From contig CAJUPJ010000014.1 of the NCBI GenBank assembly GCA_910588655.1, forward strand, positions 1 to 64,000: a DNA stretch of 64,000 nt, read 5' to 3'. The notes below the pieces were generated by a model. That model was not told the origin of the DNA and did not search any database. It saw only the letters and a program-made list of their open reading frames with translations. The position numbers were made by a program, and so were the translations under genes. Below, one piece after another: positions 50,956 through 60,121 of this stretch. The stretch's first letter is position 1. The number at the start of each line of letters is the position of its first letter. This DNA is from an uncultured Lachnospiraceae bacterium (GTDB lineage: Bacteria > Bacillota > Clostridia > Lachnospirales > Lachnospiraceae).

Positions 50956-53838
50956 ATGGTTAAAAAAATTGATTTAGCAGGACAATGGAATTTTACCCTT
51001 GATGCCGCCAAGGAAGGTATCAGCAAGGAATTTTACAAGTCACTTCCTTTAGATACAATTTCACTTCCAGGCACTACTTCCCTGGCAAAAAAGGGGACAC
51101 CTTCTGATGTGAGGGAAACGGGGTTTCTTACAGACCCATATCTTTTTGAGGGTTACGCCTGGTATTCTAAGGAAATATCTTTGGATAATGAAGACCTGGA
51201 CAAAACTATCTTTCTAAACCTTGAAAGGACAAGGTTAACTAAAGTATGGATAGATAATGAATTTGCAGGTGAAGCAGACAGCCTGGCAACACCACATAAA
51301 TATAATTTATCAGGGCTGGTTAAAAATAAAGATTTCCGTCTGACAGTGCTTGTTTCAAATACAGATTACCCTACAAAGGGAGGACATCTTACATCGCCTG
51401 ATACACAGACTAACTGGAATGGCATTATTGGTGATATTTCATTAAGTATTTATGACAGTATTTATATACAGGATATTAAAACTTACCCTGATATAGATAA
51501 AAAAAGTGTAAAGATAAAGGTAACTGTTATAAATAATACAGGAAATAATACTACACTTATGGTAAATACTGTAGCATCACCTTGTGATATTAATGGATAT
51601 ACTGGACAAAGTGCAGACAGGCATTTAGAAAATATTCCTTCCCCTGCCGGGACATCTGTTTATGAATATGAATATCCACTGGGAGATAATGCTATATTAT
51701 GGAGTGAGTACACACCTGTTATTTACCATCTGGTACTTACAATAGAAGGGACTGCCGAAAAAGCAGAAACTACATTTGGACTTAGGAAGTTTTCAGCAGA
51801 AAATATGGACTTTCTTATAAATGGGACAAAAACTTTCCTGCGTGGAAAACATGACGGGCTTATATTCCCGCTGACTGGTGCTTTTCCAACAGATTTAGAT
51901 GAGTGGCTGCGTATTATGGGAATTGCAAAATCTTATGGCATAAACCACTACCGCTACCATACATGCTGTCCTCCTGCTGCTGCATTTACTGCTGCTGATT
52001 TGCTGGGTATATATTTAGAACCACAGCTTCCGTTCTGGGGAACTTTAACTGCGCCTGGTGATGAAGGACATAATGAAGAGGAACAGCAGTACCTTGTCAA
52101 TGAGGGCTTCAGGATGCTTGATGCTTACGGCAACCATGCCTCTTATTGTATGATGTCCCTCGGCAATGAATTATGGGGAAGCAAGGAACGTATGGCAGAA
52201 ATTATTACAGCTTATAAAAATACTGATAACAGGCATCTTTATACACAAGGTTCTAATAATTTCCAGCATACCCCTGTTATACTTCCAGAAGATGATTTCT
52301 TTGTTGGTGTACGCCTAAGCAAAAACCGTCTTATCAGGGGTTCTTATGGAATGTGTGATGCCCCTCTTGGACATATACAGTGGGATGAGCCTTCTACAGA
52401 CCATAATTATAATGATGCCATACATCCTTCTGACACTGGAAGTTCTTTAGCTGGCAGTGAAGAAGAAATTGAGATACAGTATGGCACAGGTGTAAAGAAA
52501 GTTAAAGCTGCAGACAACAGTAGTGTATTAATCCCTGAAATCCCTGTAGTAACACATGAAATAGGACAGTTTACGGTATATCCTGATTTCCGGGAAATAG
52601 AAAAATACACTGGCGTACTGAAAGCACGCAATTTTGAGGTATTTAAAGAAAGGCTGGAAGAAAAGGGGATGCTTGCCCAGGCTTATGACTTCTTCTATGC
52701 CAGTGGCAAGCTTGCAGTACAGTGTTATAAAGAAGAGCTGGAAGCCGCTGCAAGAAGCAGCCTGGTAGCAGGTTACCAGATACTTGACCTCCAGGATTTT
52801 ACAGGCCAGGGTACTGCACTTGTTGGTATTCTTGATGCCTTTATGGACTCCAAAGGTCTTGTAACCCCAGAAGAATGGGCAGGGTACTGTTCAGATGCAA
52901 TTCTTCTTGCAGAATTTGGCAAATATATATATACAGCAGGTGAGAAATTTAATATAAAGCTTGCAATGCGTTATTATAACCCTGAAAGCCTGGATGGCAA
53001 AATACTGGAAACAGAGCTTTCATGTAAAGACAATGAAACTGGCATGGTAAATATAATTGGCACAATAGAAACAGAAATCCCTGAAGGAATAAAAGGACTT
53101 GCAGAACTTGGGAATATTTCATTTGACCTGCCTGCTGTTACAAAGCCGGAAATATATACACTCCGTCTTTCAGTGCCAGGGACAAATATCCATAACAGTT
53201 ATGAGGTATATTGTTATCCTGTTAATGAAAATACAGAAACACTTAGCATAACTGGCAGTACAGGCAGGATAAATGATACAGGCACAAATAAATTTTATAT
53301 TACAAATAATTTCCAGGAAGCATACAATATGCTGGATAAAGGATTACGTGTGCTTTTTCTTCCAGCAGAAACAAAGGAAAGCATTGAAGGCTTTTATTGT
53401 ACCGATTTCTGGTGCTACCCTATGTTCCGGGATATATGTGAGTGGATGAAAAAGCCTGTTGCAGTTGGTACAATGGGACTGCTTATACAAAACGGACATA
53501 AGGCGCTTGCACAGTTCCCATCACATAAATATGCAACACCACAGTGGTATAAAATAGTATCACATGCCTCATGTGCAATACTTGAAGATGTGACAGAACA
53601 AGGATATACACCTATAGTACAGATGATTGATAATTTTGAAAGAAACCATAAACTTGGCATTTTATTTGAAGGAAAAGCAGGAAACGGGAAACTGCTTATA
53701 TGTACAAGCAGGCTTTCTGAAATCTCCTCTTATCCTGAGATTAAACAATTTATAAAATCAATTACAGATTATGTGTCATCGGACAGTTTTAACCCTGGAA
53801 TGGAACTTGATTTGGATAAATTAAAAAAGCTGTTCTGA
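50956..53838 (+). CDS. GH2-family glycoside hydrolase (beta-galactosidase/beta-glucuronidase type)
   Basis: 960 residues. N-terminal sugar-binding jelly roll (about 1-160, with FLNLERTRLTKVWIDNEFAG), immunoglobulin-like domain (about 170-280), TIM barrel from about 285. Acid/base Glu405 lies in MSLGNELWG and the nucleophile Glu535 in VVTHEIGQF, the standard GH2 pair. The C-terminal 250 residues form an accessory region. No signal peptide, so it probably acts on imported oligosaccharides, plausibly from plant cell wall. RBS GGAG precedes the ATG. Specificity cannot be decided here. Confidence 0.88.
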   Translation: MVKKIDLAGQWNFTLDAAKEGISKEFYKSLPLDTISLPGTTSLAKKGTPSDVRETGFLTDPYLFEGYAWYSKEISLDNEDLDKTIFLNLERTRLTKVWIDNEFAGEADSLATPHKYNLSGLVKNKDFRLTVLVSNTDYPTKGGHLTSPDTQTNWNGIIGDISLSIYDSIYIQDIKTYPDIDKKSVKIKVTVINNTGNNTTLMVNTVASPCDINGYTGQSADRHLENIPSPAGTSVYEYEYPLGDNAILWSEYTPVIYHLVLTIEGTAEKAETTFGLRKFSAENMDFLINGTKTFLRGKHDGLIFPLTGAFPTDLDEWLRIMGIAKSYGINHYRYHTCCPPAAAFTAADLLGIYLEPQLPFWGTLTAPGDEGHNEEEQQYLVNEGFRMLDAYGNHASYCMMSLGNELWGSKERMAEIITAYKNTDNRHLYTQGSNNFQHTPVILPEDDFFVGVRLSKNRLIRGSYGMCDAPLGHIQWDEPSTDHNYNDAIHPSDTGSSLAGSEEEIEIQYGTGVKKVKAADNSSVLIPEIPVVTHEIGQFTVYPDFREIEKYTGVLKARNFEVFKERLEEKGMLAQAYDFFYASGKLAVQCYKEELEAAARSSLVAGYQILDLQDFTGQGTALVGILDAFMDSKGLVTPEEWAGYCSDAILLAEFGKYIYTAGEKFNIKLAMRYYNPESLDGKILETELSCKDNETGMVNIIGTIETEIPEGIKGLAELGNISFDLPAVTKPEIYTLRLSVPGTNIHNSYEVYCYPVNENTETLSITGSTGRINDTGTNKFYITNNFQEAYNMLDKGLRVLFLPAETKESIEGFYCTDFWCYPMFRDICEWMKKPVAVGTMGLLIQNGHKALAQFPSHKYATPQWYKIVSHASCAILEDVTEQGYTPIVQMIDNFERNHKLGILFEGKAGNGKLLICTSRLSEISSYPEIKQFIKSITDYVSSDSFNPGMELDLDKLKKLF

Positions 53839-53857
53839 TATAACTATTACTATTTAT

Positions 53858-53897
53858 GCAATACATGGAAGCGTTTTAAAAAGCTTCTATGTATTGC
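53858..53897. terminator. Bidirectional terminator between GH2 and the LysR gene
   Basis: GCAATACATGGAAGC / GCTTCTATGTATTGC with a short T/A-rich loop, one mismatch, in the convergent gap; flanking A/T sequence extends the stem. Confidence 0.8.
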
Positions 53898-53911
53898 AAT
53901 ATAGTTAAATA

Positions 53912-54805
53912 CTATATAATTCCCTTAAATTCTTCCTGCTGGTATTCTTTTAATATATGTTTATACAGAGTCCTTGCAGCAGGAGCCATAAACCCGGGAT
54001 TTAGTGTGGCAATGCCAATTATCCTGTATGTTTCTGGTTCTACCGGGTAACAGTCCGTTTCATATGGTATATCATTCATAACCATTTCTGGCATAATACA
54101 TATCCCAAATCCATTTGCAACCATTGCTATTGTTGATAAATCATCTACTACATGGTAATTTGACTGTATATCAAGCGAATTTTCTTTAAGGAAGTTCTGT
54201 ATATCTGCATCTGTTGACTCCCTTTGTGTGACAAACTGGTGGTTTCTCATTTCACTGATTCCCATATAGTCTTTGCTGCCTGTCCTGGCTGTGCCTTTTG
54301 GCATTACACACAGAAGCCTGTCTTTATATAATGGCTGTATAGGAATATCTGCTGCACTTGAAACTGACAGAAACCCAAGCTCTGTTACGCCGTTTTTTAT
54401 CCAGTATGCTACATCATCATATGTACCCTGGAATACTTCTATTGTTATATCTGGATATAACTGTTTAAATGAATTCATTATATCTGGCATCCAGTTAGTA
54501 CATACACTTGAAAAACAGCCCACCTTAACCTTGCCCTGTTTAAGCCCGTTAAACTCTGCAACTGCCTGCTGTAAGCTTTCATCACTGTTTAATACAGCAT
54601 TGACATAGGGCAGCAGGTGGCTTCCATAATTAGTAAGGGTAACTCCCATCTTGCTTCTTATTAACAGCGAAAAACCAAGCTCATTCTCCATAGATGATAC
54701 CGCATGGCTTATCGCTGAAGGAGTAAGCCCCAGTATATCTGCCGCTTTCCTGAAACTCCCCTGCTCTGCTACTGTTTTAAATACCTGGTATGTTAGTAAA
54801 GTCAT
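53912..54805 (-). CDS. LysR-family transcriptional regulator
   Basis: About 297 residues from ATG 54805; an upstream ATG at 54826 overlaps the PorB gene. N-terminal winged HTH: YQVFKTVAEQGSFRKAADILGLTPSAISHAVSSME (family-defining), then a substrate-binding type-2 periplasmic-binding-protein-like domain. It is next to porB, same strand, 2 bp after its stop. A control gene for the porB gene is possible; inference from adjacency only. Confidence 0.9.
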   Translation of the reverse strand: MTLLTYQVFKTVAEQGSFRKAADILGLTPSAISHAVSSMENELGFSLLIRSKMGVTLTNYGSHLLPYVNAVLNSDESLQQAVAEFNGLKQGKVKVGCFSSVCTNWMPDIMNSFKQLYPDITIEVFQGTYDDVAYWIKNGVTELGFLSVSSAADIPIQPLYKDRLLCVMPKGTARTGSKDYMGISEMRNHQFVTQRESTDADIQNFLKENSLDIQSNYHVVDDLSTIAMVANGFGICIMPEMVMNDIPYETDCYPVEPETYRIIGIATLNPGFMAPAARTLYKHILKEYQQEEFKGII

Positions 54806-54807
54806 AT

Positions 54808-55755
54808 TTATGCTGCCCTGGCGCATTTATAAAGCAGGTCTTCCCAGCGCCTGTCAACCTCTGCCTGGAACTGCTCTATAAGCCCTTCATTGCCTTTTTT
54901 AAATAAATGTTTAAATCTTCCCTGCACCTTCAAGAAGTCTTCTATTGGAAGTTTATTCTTTGGCTGGTATGACAATATCCATTTGCCATGGTCAACCTCG
55001 AAAAGAGGCCAGTAACATGTTTCAACAGCGAGCCTGCATATTTCCATAATTTCAGAGGTTTCATACCTCCAGCCGCGTGGGCATGGTGTCATTATATTAA
55101 GGAATGATGCACCCTCTGTATATATTGCCTTTTCAGATTTCATATGTATATCTTTAAAGTCCTTAGTAAGTGTAGTCTGTGCAACGTAAGGAACGTAATG
55201 GTCTGCAATAATGCTTGTTAAATCCTTGCGGTTCTGCATTTTGCCATCAGACTCCTTGCCAACTGGTGTAGTTGTTGTATCTGCATACATAGGTGTTGCA
55301 GAAGAACGCTGTATTCCTGTATTCATATATGCGCCGTTATCATAACACACATATACTATGTCATGCCCACGCTCCATTGCACCAGAAAGTGACTGGAAAC
55401 CTATGTCATATGTGCCGCCGTCACCGCCAAATGTTATAAACTTGAATGTTTCATCTGCTGGCAGTTTACCACGCTTCTTTAATGCCTTATATGCTGTTTC
55501 CACACCACTTAATGTAGCGCCTGCATTTTCAAATGCATTATGTATATAGCTGTCCTCCCATGATGTATATGGATACATAAAAGAGGAAACTTCCAGACAG
55601 CCTGTTGCATTTCCTATAACAGCCCTGTCGCCCTCATGCAGTGAACGCAGTACTGCACGTACTGCTATTGTAGAACCACAGCCGGCACACATACGGTGTC
55701 CCGGCGCAAGGCGCTCAGGTTTGTCCATCATTGTTTTTAAACTATAATCACTCAT
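54808..55755 (-). CDS. 2-oxoacid:ferredoxin oxidoreductase beta subunit (PorB-like), orphan
   Basis: 315 residues. Thiamine-diphosphate subunit of pyruvate/2-oxoacid:ferredoxin oxidoreductases: GHRMCAGCGSTIAVRA (conserved Cys pair), FGGDGGTYDIGFQ with the GDG(x)~25N motif continuing to YDNGAYMNTGIQ, and YETSEIMEICRLAV near the end. Normally encoded with the alpha (porA), gamma and delta subunits; none is found here, and upstream lies a chemoreceptor on the other strand. RBS GGAGG precedes the ATG, after a hairpin leader. It may serve a partner encoded elsewhere. Substrate unknown. Confidence 0.88.
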   Translation of the reverse strand: MSDYSLKTMMDKPERLAPGHRMCAGCGSTIAVRAVLRSLHEGDRAVIGNATGCLEVSSFMYPYTSWEDSYIHNAFENAGATLSGVETAYKALKKRGKLPADETFKFITFGGDGGTYDIGFQSLSGAMERGHDIVYVCYDNGAYMNTGIQRSSATPMYADTTTTPVGKESDGKMQNRKDLTSIIADHYVPYVAQTTLTKDFKDIHMKSEKAIYTEGASFLNIMTPCPRGWRYETSEIMEICRLAVETCYWPLFEVDHGKWILSYQPKNKLPIEDFLKVQGRFKHLFKKGNEGLIEQFQAEVDRRWEDLLYKCARAA

Positions 55756-55779
55756 AACTGCCTCCTTATTATTTGCAAG

Positions 55780-55807
55780 ACCTGCCAGAACGTTTTCTGG
55801 TACAGGT
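55780..55807 (-). promoter_or_regulatory. Hairpin in the porB leader
   Basis: On the minus strand ACCTG-TA-CCAGAA-AACG-TTCTGG-CAGGT, a 11-bp stem with a two-base bulge and 4-nt loop, about 25 nt before the porB ATG. Could be an operator or an RNA element. Confidence 0.45.
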
Positions 55808-55935
55808 ATGTTATCTTGTAATTGTATACCTGGTCAAATATTATACCACTGCTTTTTACATGGCACAAGTGCAAATAAAATAATACAAATCATGATATGT
55901 GTAACGAAACAGCAATGCTTATTTAAAAAACTACA

Positions 55936-55964
55936 TTGTACATTCCTGCCATAAGTGATAAAAT
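55936..55964 (+). promoter_or_regulatory. Promoter of the second chemoreceptor gene
   Basis: TTGTAC (55936-55941), 17-bp spacer, TAAAAT (55959-55964), about 60 bp before the ATG. Confidence 0.5.
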
Positions 55965-56022
55965 AATATGTAGAAACTTATAAACCAGCAAAATATAAAA
56001 CAAATGGAGGGAGTCTTGTTTT

Positions 56023-57801
56023 ATGAAAAATCTTAAAGTAATTACAAAGATGGCACTTATAGGCATCACTGTACTTGCTTTCACAATTTTTAGCATACTG
56101 TTCTCTATCAACAGCATGAATTCAATTGAACAGCAGACTATAAAGGGTGAAGAAGAAAGTATCAGGACAGATTATGACAACAGTATTAAAAACGAAGTCC
56201 AGATTGTAATAACACTTCTTGACAGTTATAATTCAGATATACAGGCTGGAATATATTCAAAAGAAGAAGGCATGAAGCTTGCTGCTGGTAAAATCAGGGC
56301 TTTAAGGTATGGCACAGATGGCTATTTCTGGGCAGACCAGTCAGATGGCACTAATGTTGTACTGCTTGGAGGCAGCACTGAAGGAACAAACCGTATGGAC
56401 ACAAAAGACGCAACAGGTTATAAGATGGTTGAAGATTTTATAACAAATTCTGTTAAGAACGGAAGCTATTTCTGTGACTACCAGTATCCTAAAGAGGGTG
56501 AAACAGAGCCAAAACCCAAAAGGGCTTATACACAGTATTATGAACCATTTGACTGGGTAATAGGGACAGGTAATTACATAGACCATATTGATGAGCAAAT
56601 CGCCGTTTCTGTAGCAAAAGCTGATAAATTCACTAATTCAAAAACAAAGCTTTTTCTTTCTGTATGTATTGTATTCGCAGGTGCTATTATATTATTCCTG
56701 GTATATATGATTGCCAATATTACAAAACCTCTTAGAGCAGTAGGAAAAGACATGAAAAATATGTCAGAAGGCAATTTTTCAATCCAGGCAGATAAAGCAC
56801 TCTTAAAACGCAAAGATGATTTTGGAATTCTTTTAAATATCACAGAAAAGATGCGCACTGACATTGGAACGCTTATAAATGGTGTTAAAAAGGAAACAAA
56901 GATGATTACAGAAAGCGTGGATGGCATAAGGGCTGATATGGACAACCTGAATAATGAGATTGATGATGTGTCTTCAACAACAATACAGCTTTCTGCTTCC
57001 ATGGAGGAAACTTCTGCCGCATCTGGTGATATTACCAGTATGACAAGGGAAATAGAGTCTGCTGCAAGAAATGTGGCAGAGCGTGCACAGGAAGGGGCAG
57101 AACGTGCACAGGATATTTATAAAAAAGCCGCTAATGCCAAAAATTCCACTAATGAAACCAAAAACAGCCTGATGGAGCAAAAAGAATTTATAAAAAATAA
57201 TCTTAATGCTGCACTTGGGAAAGTAAAAATAGTTTCTGAAATTTCCACATTAGCAGAATCAATTATGCAAATAACTGCACAGACAAACCTTTTATCACTT
57301 AATGCAAGCATTGAAGCAGCAAGGGCAGGTGATGCCGGAAAGGGATTTGCCGTAGTGGCAGATGAAATAAGGCAGCTTGCAGAAGCCTCACAGGAAAGCA
57401 CTGAAAATATAAAGAAAGTAACTGAACAGGTAAACGAATCTGTTAAAAGCCTTGCAAAAGACTCAGAAGCACTGCTGTCATTTATTGATGACCAGGTTAT
57501 GGACAGTGTACGCTTATTTGACTCTATTTCAAATGATTACAATGAAGATGCAAGGGAAATTGATTTACTTGTAGCAGACTTTAGTGCAATTTCAGAAGAA
57601 CTCCTGGCATCCATTAGTAATATTACAGAATCCATAGATGGGATTTCACAGGCTGCCAGTGAAAGCGCAACAGGTACTGCAAATATTGCAGACCGCATTA
57701 CCAGTATAGTCAGCACATCTGAGTCAGTTAATAACGCATTACACGGCTCAAATAAAATCGCTGGCAGGCTTAATGAAGCAACAGATAAATTCAGGCTGTA
57801 G
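56023..57801 (+). CDS. Methyl-accepting chemotaxis protein with Cache sensor
   Basis: 592 residues. TM1 about 11-30; a small extracytoplasmic Cache-like sensor with DGYFWADQSDG, MDTKDATGYKMVEDF and YYEPFDWVIGTGNYIDHID (sCache_2 signature); TM2 about 210-235; HAMP-like part; then a cytoplasmic signalling domain with tip TAQTNLLSLNASIEAARAGD. It transmits to CheA. RBS GGAGGG. The ligand is unknown, but such sensors often bind small carboxylates. The last 57 residues form a long coiled coil. Confidence 0.93.
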   Translation: MKNLKVITKMALIGITVLAFTIFSILFSINSMNSIEQQTIKGEEESIRTDYDNSIKNEVQIVITLLDSYNSDIQAGIYSKEEGMKLAAGKIRALRYGTDGYFWADQSDGTNVVLLGGSTEGTNRMDTKDATGYKMVEDFITNSVKNGSYFCDYQYPKEGETEPKPKRAYTQYYEPFDWVIGTGNYIDHIDEQIAVSVAKADKFTNSKTKLFLSVCIVFAGAIILFLVYMIANITKPLRAVGKDMKNMSEGNFSIQADKALLKRKDDFGILLNITEKMRTDIGTLINGVKKETKMITESVDGIRADMDNLNNEIDDVSSTTIQLSASMEETSAASGDITSMTREIESAARNVAERAQEGAERAQDIYKKAANAKNSTNETKNSLMEQKEFIKNNLNAALGKVKIVSEISTLAESIMQITAQTNLLSLNASIEAARAGDAGKGFAVVADEIRQLAEASQESTENIKKVTEQVNESVKSLAKDSEALLSFIDDQVMDSVRLFDSISNDYNEDAREIDLLVADFSAISEELLASISNITESIDGISQAASESATGTANIADRITSIVSTSESVNNALHGSNKIAGRLNEATDKFRL

Positions 57802-57815
57802 CCAATACAGCACCA

Positions 57816-57853
57816 GAGGGATGCACCATAACACCAGGCGCATCCCTCATTTT
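57816..57853. terminator. Terminator between the chemoreceptor and argR
   Basis: GAGGGATGC / GCATCCCTC, 9-bp stem, followed by ATTTT on the plus strand; lies at the 3' ends of both converging genes. Confidence 0.75.
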
Positions 57854-58310
57854 ATGTTTCTTCTTTCATAAACTTTGAAATCTTCTCCATAACACTGGCA
57901 ACTTCCCCTGTTGAACGTATAGCACACATAACCGTGTCATCTCCTGCAATAGTCCCTGCCACTCCTGGTATCTCAATATTATCAATAGCTGCTGCTACTG
58001 CCATTGCCATACCTGAAAGCGTCCTTATTACAAGAATATTTTCTGCCTGTTCCATCCATAAAAAACCATCCCTTAACACACTTACATATTTGCTGTAAAG
58101 ATTTGTTTCTTTCTCCTGGAGCTGTGTATATTTCTGGTGCACACCGTCTACAGTAACTTTAGTAAGCTTAAGCTCCCGTATATCCCTTGATATAGTTGCC
58201 TGGGTAACTGGAAAACCAGCCCTCTCAAGACGTTCGCCAAGTTCCTCCTGTGTTTCAATCTGGTATTTCCCAATAAGTTCAAGTATCTTAGCACGTCTTT
58301 CTATTTTCAT
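57852..58310 (-). CDS. argR: Arginine repressor ArgR/AhrC
   Basis: 152 residues. N-terminal winged helix (ERLERAGFPVTQATISRDIRELKLTKV) and C-terminal arginine-binding oligomerisation domain (EIPGVAGTIAGDDTVMCAIRS, with the conserved GTIAGDDT). It represses arginine biosynthesis genes when arginine is bound. RBS GGGGG precedes the ATG. It is last in the tlyA-nadK-argR series and ends convergently with the chemoreceptor. Confidence 0.95.
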   Translation of the reverse strand: MKIERRAKILELIGKYQIETQEELGERLERAGFPVTQATISRDIRELKLTKVTVDGVHQKYTQLQEKETNLYSKYVSVLRDGFLWMEQAENILVIRTLSGMAMAVAAAIDNIEIPGVAGTIAGDDTVMCAIRSTGEVASVMEKISKFMKEET

Positions 58311-58375
58311 AATTCCCCCGTTCCTGTCCTGGTAAAATCTGTTTGCTGGCAGCAGATAATAACGTTTTACATATT

Positions 58376-59242
58376 CTATGCCTGGTTAAGCTTTTCACGC
58401 ATCCTTTCATAAAAACCTATGCCAGAAAGCTTTATTATCTGTGTTACGGCATGTGGTACTTCAATTACAAGCCTGTCCCCTGTAGAAAGTTCCCCTACAT
58501 TCCTTCCATCTGCTGCCACTACTGCAAGGTCTGCACCTGTATCTTTTGTCTGTCCTATTTCAAGTGTTATCCTGTCAGATGCATCCACTATAAGGCTTCT
58601 CTTATTAAGTGCATGGGGACAGACCGGGGTAACAATTATAGCCTTAAGATGTGGTACTAAAACAGGCCCGCCTGCTGAAAGGTTATAGCCTGTTGAACCT
58701 GTAGGCGTCGATATTATTATCCCATCTGCCCTGTAAATATCTGCAAGTTCATTATTTAAATATACTTTTATAGTAATAAGCCTTGCCCCGCCTCTTTTGC
58801 TTACAACAATATCATTTAATGCATAACATGAAGAACGGCTGTCTGGCTGTTTAAAATGTAAAATCTCTTTAAGCATTATACGGTTTTCAATTGTAAAATC
58901 ATTATTAAACAGGCGCTCAAGTGCAGCATCAACATTATTGCGTTCTACTTCTGTAAGGAAGCCAAGGTTTCCTGTATTTACGCCAATAACCGGAAGTTCC
59001 TTATGTACAAGGTCTATTGCGGCTTGTATCATCGTACCGTCACCACCCAGGACTATTGCACATTCTGTACCATCTGGTATCTGTGACACATCTGTAAAAT
59101 GCCGTATGCCTGCTGAGGCTGACATCTTGTTCTCAAGTATAATGCATTTTTTCCCACATTTTCCCATATACTCCATAATATGCTGTACCATATCATGGTT
59201 TGCCTTTTTGTCACTGTTTGTAATTATGCAAAACTGTTCCAT
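58376..59242 (-). CDS. nadK: NAD kinase
   Basis: About 288 residues. Start ATG 59242 (RBS GAGG; an upstream TTG at 59251 sits too close to the RBS). NadK phosphorylates NAD to NADP. LGGDGTMIQAAIDL (GGDG) and VNTGNLGFLTE are the family signatures, then PTGSTGYNLSAGGPVLVPHLKAIIV and C-terminal TDRLVIEVP-like segment. Upstream of argR, downstream of tlyA. Confidence 0.95.
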   Translation of the reverse strand: MEQFCIITNSDKKANHDMVQHIMEYMGKCGKKCIILENKMSASAGIRHFTDVSQIPDGTECAIVLGGDGTMIQAAIDLVHKELPVIGVNTGNLGFLTEVERNNVDAALERLFNNDFTIENRIMLKEILHFKQPDSRSSCYALNDIVVSKRGGARLITIKVYLNNELADIYRADGIIISTPTGSTGYNLSAGGPVLVPHLKAIIVTPVCPHALNKRSLIVDASDRITLEIGQTKDTGADLAVVAADGRNVGELSTGDRLVIEVPHAVTQIIKLSGIGFYERMREKLNQA

Positions 59243-59254
59243 TATAGCCAATCC

Positions 59255-60121
59255 TCACTTATCCAGGTCTGTATGTGCCTGTTCCACAATATCTTCTGCA
59301 AGCTGCCTGTAACTGTTTTCAAATTCCTCTTTTGCTTTATCTGCCTCTGTGCCACCATTTTCCAGACTGCCTGTAATACCACCTGCTTTTTCAATATACA
59401 GCAGGTATTCTATATTCCCTTCTGGCCCTTTTATTGGTGAATAGCTTAAACTTATAATATTAAAGCCTGCTGCCAGTACATATACCATAATATTTTCCAC
59501 AACTTCAAGGTGTACTGTCTTATCACGCACTACACCCTTCTTGCCGACTTTTTCACGCCCTGCTTCAAACTGTGGTTTTACAAGGCATACTGCCCTTCCG
59601 CCATCTGCCATAAGGCTGCGTATAGGAAGCAGCACCTTTGTAAGTGATATAAATGCAACATCTACTGAAACAAAGCTTATTTTATCCGGGATTTCATTAT
59701 GTGTTATATACCTTATATTAGTTTTCTCAAGGGATATTACACGCGCATCCTGGCGCAGCTTCCATGCAAGCTGGTTTGTGCCAACATCTACAGCATAAAC
59801 CTTTGCTGCCCCGTTCTGTAACATGCAGTCAGTAAAACCGCCCGTTGAAGAACCTGCATCAAGGCAGACAAGCCCTTCAAGGTTAATATCCCATAAGGAA
59901 ACTGCCTTTTCAAGTTTAAAACCGCCCCTGCTCACATACTTCATTGCTGCTGCTTTTACCTGTATGTCTGCATCTTCTTCAAATGTACTGCCTGCCTTGT
60001 CCTCACGCTGCCCGTTTACAAAAACATCTCCTGCCATTATTACTGCTTTCGCCTTTTCCCTTGACTCTGCAAGGCATCTTCTGACAAGAAGTACATCAAG
60101 CCTTTCCTTTTTCTTCTTCAT
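59255..60121 (-). CDS. tlyA: TlyA-family rRNA 2'-O-methyltransferase
   Basis: 288 residues. S4 RNA-binding domain (ERLDVLLVRRCLAESREKAKAVIMAGDVFVNGQ, about 6-39) and an FtsJ-like SAM-dependent domain (DAGSSTGGFTDCMLQNGAAKVYAVDVG). It methylates ribosomal RNA and carries the old label haemolysin A. A C-terminal tail of about 40 residues is acidic and not conserved. It overlaps the dxs end by 26 nt. Confidence 0.94.
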   Translation of the reverse strand: MKKKKERLDVLLVRRCLAESREKAKAVIMAGDVFVNGQREDKAGSTFEEDADIQVKAAAMKYVSRGGFKLEKAVSLWDINLEGLVCLDAGSSTGGFTDCMLQNGAAKVYAVDVGTNQLAWKLRQDARVISLEKTNIRYITHNEIPDKISFVSVDVAFISLTKVLLPIRSLMADGGRAVCLVKPQFEAGREKVGKKGVVRDKTVHLEVVENIMVYVLAAGFNIISLSYSPIKGPEGNIEYLLYIEKAGGITGSLENGGTEADKAKEEFENSYRQLAEDIVEQAHTDLDK

